A stretch of DNA of 64,000 nt from positions 28,676-92,675 of the IMG/VR virus record IMGVR_UViG_3300019762_000005; one strand, 5' to 3'. Positions 39,780-47,632 of this stretch are shown here, piece by piece. The notes beneath the pieces are model-generated. The model saw only the letters and a list, made by a program, of their open reading frames with translations. It had not been told where the DNA came from and did not search any database. The first letter of the stretch is position 1; each line of letters begins with the position of its first letter. This DNA is from a virus. The translations under genes and the position numbers were made by a program.

Positions 39780-40760
39780 ATGACAAATAAAGAACAATGC
39801 GAAGAGGTATTACAGAGAATGTTTAAAGATTCTTGGGAGATAAAGAACGAAGAAATAGTAATAAGAATAAAAGACTTAACGATAAGAAATTCAAAACAAA
39901 AATCTCATGTTATAGATGATATATTTGTCAAGATTAAGGTGAATGAAAGTATGAAGTTTAAAACAGCTGGATTAGAAGGTTTTAGGTCAATATTCAAAAT
40001 AAAAGACTTCTCATCTAGTTATGCTCACTCTCATTTACCAGGAAGTTGCGTTAGAAATTCAATGGATTTTAAGAGCTTCTGCTTAGGAACAGGACCTATA
40101 AACACGATAATAATGAAGCTTGTAGCTAAGTTTGATATCACTAGTTTCACTTTTTTTCTTCATCAACTTAAAGTTTATCTAGGCTGGGAAAGTTTAGAAG
40201 GGAGACCTTATAAACTTATGTCTGGAATCAAGCTAAAGCTTGACCACTCATCTTCTCGAAGTATATCGGTATTAGACTTTCTTCTTGATGACGTAATTCT
40301 AATGTCAAAGTCAATGAGGTTTAATATATTGTTGTCAGAAAATGAAGTCAAAATACTTAGAGACAGTACCTTTTACGAGAATGTAAAGAACTATATAGTT
40401 TCAAACGAAATACCTAATTGCATGTTTTTGTTTAAAGATGGAAAATACAGTAATGACGATGTTCTAGTAGGCGATGGATTAGGTTACGACACTATAGATA
40501 ATGATTTTATAAAGATTAGAAACAAGGACAAATTTATTTTTAGAGATGAAGAAATAAGGATCTCTTTTTCGGACTACAAGCTTGGAGAAAATAATAAAAA
40601 ACTAGGTGTCGAAGATAGAGAAGAAAAAATCGTTCATCATAAAGTTCTTGATAAGATAGAAGAACATTTAAACACATTATTAATTAATTATTATGAAAAA
40701 AACAATAAAAGAATTGCCGAGAAAACCAGAGATTATCGTTTCAAAAAAGTTATTGTATAA
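39780..40760 (+). CDS. E2-like (Prok-E2 / PRTRC-B-like) conjugating enzyme
   Basis: 326 aa from the ATG at 39780; an in-frame start 27 nt earlier falls in the terminator. The region SSSYAHSHLPGSCVRNSMDFKSFCLGTGPI (78-107) resembles the HxH...(F)CLG active-site stretch of bacterial E2 families, with C101 as the likely thioester Cys and H83/H85 before it. The C-terminal half is not recognised. It overlaps the JAB gene by 68 nt in another frame. Confidence 0.58.
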   Translation: MTNKEQCEEVLQRMFKDSWEIKNEEIVIRIKDLTIRNSKQKSHVIDDIFVKIKVNESMKFKTAGLEGFRSIFKIKDFSSSYAHSHLPGSCVRNSMDFKSFCLGTGPINTIIMKLVAKFDITSFTFFLHQLKVYLGWESLEGRPYKLMSGIKLKLDHSSSRSISVLDFLLDDVILMSKSMRFNILLSENEVKILRDSTFYENVKNYIVSNEIPNCMFLFKDGKYSNDDVLVGDGLGYDTIDNDFIKIRNKDKFIFRDEEIRISFSDYKLGENNKKLGVEDREEKIVHHKVLDKIEEHLNTLLINYYEKNNKRIAEKTRDYRFKKVIV

Positions 40761-41811
40761 GATACATAGGCTTTGTCAAAAAAATGTTAGGATAGAATGG
40801 TCTGGAATAATGTTTCATAAAGAACTGGAAGGTGACATGTCAGACCCTTCTGGATTTAAGTTAGAAATAGTAGACATGTTACTAATGGATGTAGGTACTC
40901 ACTCGTTTACGTCTTACAAATTTGATGCAGATTTCGTAAGGTTTATGAAAAAGAATCCTGAGTATATGAAAATGAAGCTTTCTCAAATTCATTCCCATAA
41001 CGATATGCCTGTATTTTTCTCCTCTACAGATGTAGACGAGTTAAAAATAAATTCTCCTAATCACTTATACTATTTATCATTGATAGTTAACAATGCTGGA
41101 GATATGGAAGCTAAGATAGCTGTTTCAAGAAAGACTAAAAGTGTTCAAACAACAGTCATAGATTACAAGAAATGGGAAGAAGGAAAGTGGAAAGATAGTC
41201 AAAGAACCGAAGTTAAAGAGTTTGAGTCTAAAGAGATGGAAACATTCGATTGCAACATAAAAGTTGAATATGATCCTGAATTCGAAGAAAGAATGGAATA
41301 TATAGAGAAAGTTTCAAAAAAGCGTGCTGAGGAAAAATTAAAACTTGAACGTGAACTTAGATTTAAAGATAGTAGAAGTATAGAAAGACTACCATCGTTA
41401 TCTACAAACAGTTCTCTTCACGGGAAAAACAAGCAAATGATGGCTAATTTTGACAACGACGATTGGGATGTTGAAGAAGAAGAAGAAAACAAAATTATTC
41501 ATGTTCAAGAAATTTGGGCTAGAGTTTCATTTGGCAAGAACTTCAAGACTGATTTTATAAATGTAGACACAATTAAAGATACATTGAAGGTGTTAAACGA
41601 AGGTATTCCTGTCGATAAAAACAAGTTTGTAACAAGTCTTGAAAAAGACATTGTTGATGCTATTGGAGTTATGAAACTTAAAGGATCTATAGGTGAATAT
41701 ATAGACATGCTTAGAGACGAATTAGTAGAATATGAAGGAGACTTCAAATTTGCTAAAAGATTAGTAGAGCATTTAGATAACAATGTAATACCTAAATACT
41801 TTACTACATAA
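40693..41811 (+). CDS. JAB/JAMM metallopeptidase with C-terminal extension
   Basis: 372 aa. A complete JAMM site: E35 in IEWSG, then HSHNDMPVFFSSTD (H100, H102, S110, D113), exactly HxH-x7-SxxD. JAB enzymes remove or process ubiquitin-like tags by zinc hydrolysis. After about residue 150 come a helical region, an acidic stretch NFDNDDWDVEEEEE (253-265, containing the DDWD seen at the ends of both SSB-like proteins) and a second domain. Linked to E2- and E1-like genes on either side. Confidence 0.85.
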   Translation: MKKTIKELPRKPEIIVSKKLLYKIHRLCQKNVRIEWSGIMFHKELEGDMSDPSGFKLEIVDMLLMDVGTHSFTSYKFDADFVRFMKKNPEYMKMKLSQIHSHNDMPVFFSSTDVDELKINSPNHLYYLSLIVNNAGDMEAKIAVSRKTKSVQTTVIDYKKWEEGKWKDSQRTEVKEFESKEMETFDCNIKVEYDPEFEERMEYIEKVSKKRAEEKLKLERELRFKDSRSIERLPSLSTNSSLHGKNKQMMANFDNDDWDVEEEEENKIIHVQEIWARVSFGKNFKTDFINVDTIKDTLKVLNEGIPVDKNKFVTSLEKDIVDAIGVMKLKGSIGEYIDMLRDELVEYEGDFKFAKRLVEHLDNNVIPKYFTT

Positions 41812-41813
41812 TT

Positions 41814-42560
41814 ATGAGCACTATAAAGAAAATAGATTTAGCAGAAGCACATGAATCTGTTTCGAGATTTAAGGGTGCTGAATGGATGGTAGAACCGTTA
41901 GATATTTTGTTACTAGGTGCTGGAGGTATAGGTAGTTGGACTGGATTTTTCTTGTCAAGAATAGGCCATAATCTATCTGTATTTGATGACGATACTTATG
42001 AAGTAGGAAATATGTCAGGACAGTTCGTAGCTAATTGCGGAGTAGGTGTTCAAAAAAGTGAAGCTTTAGTCGATTTGATGTATGGGTTTAGCGGTGAGGC
42101 CCAGACTTTTAATCATTCTAATTACGGAAGGTATGAAGAGAACAGTATGACATCTCCTATTACCATAGCTTGTTTTGACAATATGGCTTCAAGAAGACTT
42201 GCATTTGACAAGTGGTTTAACTATTTGAGAGAAAATCCCGACAAAAGAAAGGATGCTATATTCATAGATGGAAGACTACTTGCTGAGCTTTTTCAGATAT
42301 TTACTATCCAGGGTAGCGACATCAAACAGATAAAAAAGTATTACAAGTATTTGTTTAGTGATGATGTAGTAGAGCCAGAAGATTGTTCATTGAAGCAAAC
42401 AAGCCACGTAGCTGCAATGATAGGTGCTGAGATAACATCTACATTTAATAATTGGATTGCTAACAAGGTTACTGGCATAAATTTTAGGAAAGTCCCTTTC
42501 TATCAGGAAAGATTTACACCTACAATAATGCAGAAACTTAAGTCTGAAAAAGAAATGTAA
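41814..42560 (+). CDS. E1/ThiF-like activating enzyme
   Basis: 248 aa. Rossmann nucleotide loop ILLLGAGGIGSW (31-42), acidic end of the second strand VFDDDTYEVGNMSGQ (57-70), TIACFDNMASRRLAF (117-131), and a candidate thioester Cys in EDCSLKQTSHVAAMIGA (C191). It should adenylate the C-terminus of the Ub-like protein and pass it to the E2-like protein. No CxxC zinc pair. It starts 2 nt after the JAB gene. Confidence 0.8.
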   Translation: MSTIKKIDLAEAHESVSRFKGAEWMVEPLDILLLGAGGIGSWTGFFLSRIGHNLSVFDDDTYEVGNMSGQFVANCGVGVQKSEALVDLMYGFSGEAQTFNHSNYGRYEENSMTSPITIACFDNMASRRLAFDKWFNYLRENPDKRKDAIFIDGRLLAELFQIFTIQGSDIKQIKKYYKYLFSDDVVEPEDCSLKQTSHVAAMIGAEITSTFNNWIANKVTGINFRKVPFYQERFTPTIMQKLKSEKEM

Positions 42561-42561
42561 T

Positions 42562-43164
42562 ATGTATTATAAAAACTACAATCGAAACGAGCAAAAGCCT
42601 TCATTTAGGTTTTTAGCTAACGAAAATACATGGGTAGATCCTAGCTACAGTAATGTTAAGTTAAGACTTTACCAAAGTGTGCTATTTAATTCAAGTGTAA
42701 ACAGAAACAGCATGAAGTCAATGTTGATGAATTTTAGTAGCAGTAATACTCAAAATTGGGAAGTTCGTATTAATGGTGGTCAATGCGTTTTTCTGTGCGG
42801 AGGAGGATTCCTTTATGACTACACTGCTGGTAAGTTTCTAGCAATTATGACTATAGATAGAGATTACCAAGACTTACCTATACTAAATAGTAGGTTAGTG
42901 GATAGATTTTCGTTTATGACTGTTAGGTTTTCAAGAGAATTTTACGAAGGTAAAAACAATGTATATCAGAAACTATTCAGGTCTTTCAAGTTCAATGCAG
43001 CTCCTAGATTAAAGAAAGAAGGAGTTTCGTTTGAAGTTGTAGAAGATTATAGAGATATGATGTCTGGAGTGAGAAAGATTATAGACTTAAGCGATCATAA
43101 AACGATAGAAGATATTAACCAATACAAAGAGAGAGTAGCTAATGAATTTAAACATAGGGAGTAA
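42562..43164 (+). CDS. Hypothetical protein linked to the Ub-like cassette
   Basis: 200 aa, starting 1 nt after the E1-like gene and overlapping the next by 23 nt. Beta-rich, with VRINGGQCVFLCGGGFLYDYTAGKFLAIM in the middle and a C-terminal helical part. I cannot name a family. Its position suggests it could be a target or adaptor of the cassette. Confidence 0.6.
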   Translation: MYYKNYNRNEQKPSFRFLANENTWVDPSYSNVKLRLYQSVLFNSSVNRNSMKSMLMNFSSSNTQNWEVRINGGQCVFLCGGGFLYDYTAGKFLAIMTIDRDYQDLPILNSRLVDRFSFMTVRFSREFYEGKNNVYQKLFRSFKFNAAPRLKKEGVSFEVVEDYRDMMSGVRKIIDLSDHKTIEDINQYKERVANEFKHRE

Positions 43165-43744
43165 AGTACACAAAAGTGGGGATAAGATCGTAGTAGAAGT
43201 GCTTAGATTTCCCACTCATATATGTGTAAAAGAGAAAAAGAGAACACCAGCTAAGCATGTAAAAGTTAATGGACAACAGATTTATTCTGGCCTTCATTAT
43301 CAAACTAGAGCCGTGTTAGTTACCAAACTGAGAGAAGCCTTGATGAAAGAGTTCGTTAAACATTTCGAACCTTTCACTGAGGAACTTGAAAATATGATTC
43401 CGTTGGAAATTTCAATGGAATGGCATGTGCCGCCAAACTGGGAGACAGTTAGATTTTCTTCAGTTAAAGAAGTCCTTTTATGGAAGCCTATAAAAGAAGG
43501 AAAGAAATATAAAGGATTGTTTGATGCAGATAATCAGTGGTTCTGGATAAAGACCTTCACTGACTGCATATCAAAGGATATGGGATTGATACCTGAAGAT
43601 AATGTCCCAATAGTTCCTATAAACGGAAGAATCAAACATGTCCCAGTAAAGCACATGGATGATAGAAAACTTGTATTTATTGTAGAGAAAATACAAGACG
43701 TAGAGCATATTAACCTTTTAAAAAAATATTACGAATATGAGTAA
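43142..43744 (+). CDS. RusA-like Holliday junction resolvase
   Basis: 200 aa. The segment GLFDADNQWFWIKTFTDCISKDMGLIPEDNVPIV has the RusA pattern D-x-D-N...K...D...(I)xDDxxV, though with two extra residues before the Lys and an E-D instead of D-D. A basic N-terminal half would bind DNA. The likely reaction is cutting branched DNA before packaging. Confidence 0.58.
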   Translation: MNLNIGSKVHKSGDKIVVEVLRFPTHICVKEKKRTPAKHVKVNGQQIYSGLHYQTRAVLVTKLREALMKEFVKHFEPFTEELENMIPLEISMEWHVPPNWETVRFSSVKEVLLWKPIKEGKKYKGLFDADNQWFWIKTFTDCISKDMGLIPEDNVPIVPINGRIKHVPVKHMDDRKLVFIVEKIQDVEHINLLKKYYEYE

Positions 43745-44705
43745 TTACAGAGAGATGCCGGGCATGAACCAATCTCTTTTGAAGAAGATATTAATCAGCC
43801 CTTCTTCCTACCTTAAAACAAAGGAGGAAATGTATATAGATACTGATGAGGATCATTACAGACTAGGTCATTTGTTTGACTTTATAATGACTGAAGATAT
43901 GTCAACTTTTAAAGAGCATTATGTCGTGGACGAGGGAGACTTCAAGACTAGTGAAACAATATTTGGAATATTGAACCAAGCTGCCTCAGAGATGGACTAT
44001 AGCGATGATAATCTTATAGCTATAGCCAAAAACTTTGAATACGGAAAAAACTGGAAGAACGAAACTATCTTGGATAAGATAAAGACAGAGGGATGGGAGC
44101 AGTATGTTGATTTTAGAATTAACGCTGTAGGAAAGAAGATGGTGTCGCTTACTGAGTATAATAACTGCGTAATGTCTAAACTTAAGCTTACGAGAAACAA
44201 GTACACGAAAAAGTATTTCTCTACAAATTCATTTATAGAGATTCAAAAGAAGGTTGTTATAACTAACGTTGTTTCTGGAGTCAGCATGAAGTACGAACTA
44301 GATAAAGTTGTTATTAATCATAAAGCTAAGAAAATTCAGCCGATTGATTACAAAACTATGTCAGGAAGCACTTCTTCTTTTATGTATAATTTCTGGAAGC
44401 TTAGATATGACTTTCAAGGAGCTATGTATTGGGACGCATGTTTAGATCATTATGAAGATTTAATGTCTAAAGGATATACTGTACTTCCGTTCAGATTTAT
44501 AGTAGTCGAACCTGCAGGAGTTAGCGAACCTATGATTTATCAAATGAGTGAAGAGACTCATTTAGCAGCAATGAGAGGTACTGAAATACCTCCAAAAACA
44601 GTCGAAGGTGTTCAACAAGCTATCGAAAGATTAACGTGGCACATGACTAATGATGAGTGGGATTATCCTATGGAGTATTACGAAAAAGGATGCATTATAA
44701 TATGA
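43737..44705 (+). CDS. PD-(D/E)XK nuclease, exonuclease VIII-like
   Basis: 322 aa. Nuclease core: YELDKVVINHKAKKIQPIDYKTMSG with E187/D189 and D204-x-K206, followed by the conserved YDFQGAMYWDA helix (QxxxY motif). An N-terminal MNQSLLKKILISPSSYL helix and the GHLFD stretch complete the RecB-type/PDDEXK phage family layout. Likely 5'-3' resection or DNA repair in step with the Sak4-like protein. Confidence 0.82.
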   Translation: MSNYREMPGMNQSLLKKILISPSSYLKTKEEMYIDTDEDHYRLGHLFDFIMTEDMSTFKEHYVVDEGDFKTSETIFGILNQAASEMDYSDDNLIAIAKNFEYGKNWKNETILDKIKTEGWEQYVDFRINAVGKKMVSLTEYNNCVMSKLKLTRNKYTKKYFSTNSFIEIQKKVVITNVVSGVSMKYELDKVVINHKAKKIQPIDYKTMSGSTSSFMYNFWKLRYDFQGAMYWDACLDHYEDLMSKGYTVLPFRFIVVEPAGVSEPMIYQMSEETHLAAMRGTEIPPKTVEGVQQAIERLTWHMTNDEWDYPMEYYEKGCIII

Positions 44706-45301
44706 TGAATTTCAATGATACAACTATATTTTTGTTCCCTTTACTAGGTATTCCTAAATTAATATTTAGTAAAGGACATGAAACAAGATATATAAACAGT
44801 TTTCTTAGAGATGACTGTTTAGCGAAGTATGGTCATTATCATTTATTTATTACTCATAAGAATTTCCAAGACACGCAATTTAAAGCGTTTGAAGATTCTT
44901 TGACTTCCCTTGATAATTATGTAGATGAATATGATATTTGCAATAACGAAGTTGGTGTTAAGATTTTCAAGATACCAGAAGAACATATAGACGATTACCA
45001 TGCCTTTATTGAAGGTAGGTATTCTGATTTTTCTAAAGAAGCACAGGAGAAAGTGCTAACCAATAATTTCTCAATAATAAGTTCAGCGCATATAGATTAC
45101 CTTAAGCAGGTGTTTAATAAGTGCGAGATTTTAAGAGACTTTCAAGAAAAGAAAGTAGGTCAAAGCATTTTCAACCAAGATGTGAGATCAGTGTATAACA
45201 AAGAAAAAAACGTACTAACCAAGAATATGAAAAAGATTCTTTCATCGAGAAAGAAATTAGAAGCAAAACTTGGTGAAAACGAAGAAATAGAACTATACTA
45301 A
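44702..45301 (+). CDS. Hypothetical protein between nuclease and UNG-like genes
   Basis: 199 aa from the ATG at 44702 (ATGA overlap with the nuclease stop); it ends in the TAATG that starts the UNG-like gene. Helical, with a basic end (MKKILSSRKKLEAKLGE). No family recognised. Coupled on both sides, so probably a repair or recombination partner. Confidence 0.65.
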   Translation: MMNFNDTTIFLFPLLGIPKLIFSKGHETRYINSFLRDDCLAKYGHYHLFITHKNFQDTQFKAFEDSLTSLDNYVDEYDICNNEVGVKIFKIPEEHIDDYHAFIEGRYSDFSKEAQEKVLTNNFSIISSAHIDYLKQVFNKCEILRDFQEKKVGQSIFNQDVRSVYNKEKNVLTKNMKKILSSRKKLEAKLGENEEIELY

Positions 45302-46020
45302 TGAAGGAAAAAAAACTAGTACTCGACAAAATGTATTGGTACGGTCAGTTAGCTGATTGGACACCAAGACTAAAACCTATAATAAAAACTCCATATATGG
45401 TTAAACTTATAAACTTCCTCCTACAAGAATACGAGAAGGAAGAAGTTCATCCGACGTTTAATAAAATATTTAGAGCGTTTGACCTTAGTAGTTTTGAAAA
45501 GCTTAGAGTCGTAATACTAGGATTAGAACCTTCAACACTCACTGCTGCAGGTGGCCCTATTGCTAATGGGGTTGCTTACAGTAATGATATAGATTCACCT
45601 AATCCGTTTGGTGGTCCAATAGATAAGATTTCTGTTTGTGTAGAGCAGAAACTATATAAAGGTTTAAATTTAGATTTTAACCCTAATCTTAAAGGTTGGA
45701 TGAACCAAGGCGTATTACTATTAAACGTTTGCCCTACTGCCGTAAAAGGAAAACCAATGAGCCATGAAAGACCTTGGAAGAAATTCATATCGTATGTATT
45801 TGAATTGATAAACAAGGAACATGATGGTATTATATTTTGCTTATGGGGTAAGGAATTGGAGCATTACAGAGATTTAATAGATGAAAAGAAGCACATAGTC
45901 CTAGTTAACGAAACTAGCCCTAGAGATGCTGTAAAAAGAGGAGATAACTGGCAGTGTGACCACTTCGGTCAAATTAACAAAATACTGCTTAATAACAAAC
46001 AACCAAAAATAAAGTGGTAA
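45301..46020 (+). CDS. Uracil-DNA glycosylase-like protein, altered active site
   Basis: 239 aa. The UNG frame is clear: VVILGLEPSTLTAAGGPIANGVAYS (70-94) lies where GQDPYHG...GLAFS should be, LLLNVCPTA (139-147) keeps the Asn of LLLNxxLT, and WG at 182-183 and NETSPRDA (203-210) match the last two motifs. However the catalytic Asp is Glu (E76), YH is ST, and the His of HPSP is lost. It may be a weak or different glycosylase, or a processivity factor like vaccinia D4. UNG genes are a usual crAss-like element. Confidence 0.8.
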   Translation: MKEKKLVLDKMYWYGQLADWTPRLKPIIKTPYMVKLINFLLQEYEKEEVHPTFNKIFRAFDLSSFEKLRVVILGLEPSTLTAAGGPIANGVAYSNDIDSPNPFGGPIDKISVCVEQKLYKGLNLDFNPNLKGWMNQGVLLLNVCPTAVKGKPMSHERPWKKFISYVFELINKEHDGIIFCLWGKELEHYRDLIDEKKHIVLVNETSPRDAVKRGDNWQCDHFGQINKILLNNKQPKIKW

Positions 46021-46265
46021 TGAGTATAGAAAAAGAAGAGAACTTAAAAGAATGGGTAGACAACGAAGTTCGAAAAAGAGATGGTATAGTTACTGATATG
46101 GAATCTGTAAAAAAACTAATAAAAACGGCTGTACTTCATGGAGAAAGTAGCTGTTTATTGAAGTTTCAAGACAGTGACACTCTTTCCTTAATAGAAGGAA
46201 AGCTTACTAGGCAAGGATTTGAAGTCTCTGAAATTACTGATCTTTCTTTTAATATTTATTGGTAA
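46020..46265 (+). CDS. Small hypothetical protein
   Basis: 81 aa from the ATG at 46020 in a TAATG overlap with the UNG-like gene. Charged alpha/beta domain ending LSFNIYW. Not recognised. Confidence 0.6.
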   Translation: MSIEKEENLKEWVDNEVRKRDGIVTDMESVKKLIKTAVLHGESSCLLKFQDSDTLSLIEGKLTRQGFEVSEITDLSFNIYW

Positions 46266-46277
46266 AAAAAAATAGAA

Positions 46278-46910
46278 ATGGAAGAGGTTAGAAAAACAAC
46301 AAAAGAAACGATTAAGCTTGAAGGGCCGTCTAAAGATAATCCTGATGATTATAAACATAAAGAGTTTATAGCTGCGTCTAAGAGTGCTGAAGAAAACAGA
46401 ACCAGATCAGCTTCAGAACTAATGGTTAAAGATTGGAGATTTGCGTTTGACAGAAAAGTCAATGGAGGTTTACAAAGACCGTCTAATAAAGATATAATGT
46501 TTGCAATCAATATGATCCAGGAAGAGTTCAAAGAGCTTACTGATGAAATATTTGGAGAAGACAGAGAGATCAAAGAAGAAAACATCGTTGATTTTCCGTT
46601 AGACAGAATTGCTGACCATTTAGGTGATACAAGCTGGGTTACTCAGGGCATGATGTATTTGTTTGGATTGAATCCTACGAAAGTAGCTGAAGAAATCTAC
46701 AATAGCAACATGTCAAAAATGTGCTCAACACTAGAAGAAGCAGAACTTACTGTTACTTGTTACGCTGATGGAACACATCCAAATAAACCCGGGAAGGAAA
46801 TAGAAGCTCATTATCAGGTTTTTGATGATATGTACTTTGTTCATAGAACATCGGATGGTAAAATCCTTAAGTCTATAAACTTTATAGAGCCTGATTTTTC
46901 AGGAATGTAA
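46278..46910 (+). CDS. MazG-like nucleoside triphosphate pyrophosphohydrolase
   Basis: 210 aa. All-alpha NTP-PPase signature: INMIQEEFKELTDEIFG (E82, E83, E86) and PLDRIADHLGDTSWVTQGMMYLFGL (D109, D113, D117), plus a following helix with PTKVAEEIYNSNMSKMC as in MazG/phosphoribosyl-ATP hydrolases. It removes pyrophosphate from NTPs or dNTPs; phage versions may lower ppGpp or clean up nucleotide pools. The C-terminal 60 residues form a small beta domain ending EPDFSGM. Confidence 0.8.
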   Translation: MEEVRKTTKETIKLEGPSKDNPDDYKHKEFIAASKSAEENRTRSASELMVKDWRFAFDRKVNGGLQRPSNKDIMFAINMIQEEFKELTDEIFGEDREIKEENIVDFPLDRIADHLGDTSWVTQGMMYLFGLNPTKVAEEIYNSNMSKMCSTLEEAELTVTCYADGTHPNKPGKEIEAHYQVFDDMYFVHRTSDGKILKSINFIEPDFSGM

Positions 46911-46975
46911 GGTTAAATATACTCAGAAGTAAGTATTGTAGGAGAATGATAATAGTTTTAATTTAGCAAAAAAAA

Positions 46976-47245
46976 ATGTACAAATACGAAGAAACAAAAC
47001 CTCTTTTATTTAAAGAGGAAAATCAAGAAAAGTTTTTACAATTTATAGACGAGGTTAAAAAGTTAATTGAAAAAAACAATTACTTTACATCTAATGAGCT
47101 ACAAACAAAAAATCCATTTTCTGACGGACACTTAAGGTTAGCAGCTTATGACAGACTAGTAGAGCTTAAAGAAATTGAAGAGCTTGAACTGGTAAGAGGA
47201 AGAGTTAATTACAATAACAGAATTTTTAGAAAAAAACAACAATAA
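46976..47245 (+). CDS. Small hypothetical protein
   Basis: 89 aa, helical at the start (EENQEKFLQFIDEVKKLIEKNNYFT) and basic at the end; the end shares a TAATG with the next start. May be a small winged-helix-like domain (FTSNELQTKN...LAAYDRLVELKEIEELELV), but the signal is weak. Confidence 0.62.
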   Translation: MYKYEETKPLLFKEENQEKFLQFIDEVKKLIEKNNYFTSNELQTKNPFSDGHLRLAAYDRLVELKEIEELELVRGRVNYNNRIFRKKQQ

Positions 47246-47559
47246 TGAATATAATAAAAGCAGTAAAAAAACCTATTGAATTGGAATTCATGAAGGTTGT
47301 TAGAGATGAGAAGTCTATTAAAGATCTATTAGATTTTGGAAAAACAGAAACCGACAGTAAAATAACTAAAGGAGCGGGAGGTGTCTATGTGGCAACGAAT
47401 GAAGGTAGTCTATTTACTCCTTATGGATCTTTAATCGCTAGAGGGTTTTCCGTTAAATTAGGTTATCATTTCTGGCCAGTTGATGAAGGTTATTTTCAAG
47501 AAAATTACAAGGTTTTAAAGTCTGTAAACTTTAAAAAGCCCAACTTCAGAGAGATGTAG
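47245..47559 (+). CDS. Conserved small phage protein
   Basis: 104 aa. AVKKPIELEFMKV... at the start and HFWPVDEGYFQENYKVL near the end follow the common phage layout KKPVxVEA...P...xxFxxxYxxL. The last residues KKPNFREM resemble the EPDFSGM end of the MazG-like protein nearby. Role unknown. Last plus-strand gene before the convergent terminator. Confidence 0.68.
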   Translation: MNIIKAVKKPIELEFMKVVRDEKSIKDLLDFGKTETDSKITKGAGGVYVATNEGSLFTPYGSLIARGFSVKLGYHFWPVDEGYFQENYKVLKSVNFKKPNFREM

Positions 47560-47572
47560 GTGTAATAACTGA

Positions 47573-47612
47573 AAAACGGAACTAACCTTTTAATAGGCGT
47601 TCCGTTTTTTTT
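47573..47612. terminator. Terminator in the convergent gap
   Basis: AAAACGGAAC / GTTCCGTTTT (10 bp) with nine T after it. It stops the rightward replication transcripts; the A tract on the other side could also serve leftward transcripts of the vRNAP operon. Confidence 0.9.
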
Positions 47613-47632
47613 TAGACATTCGCAAGCGAGGT

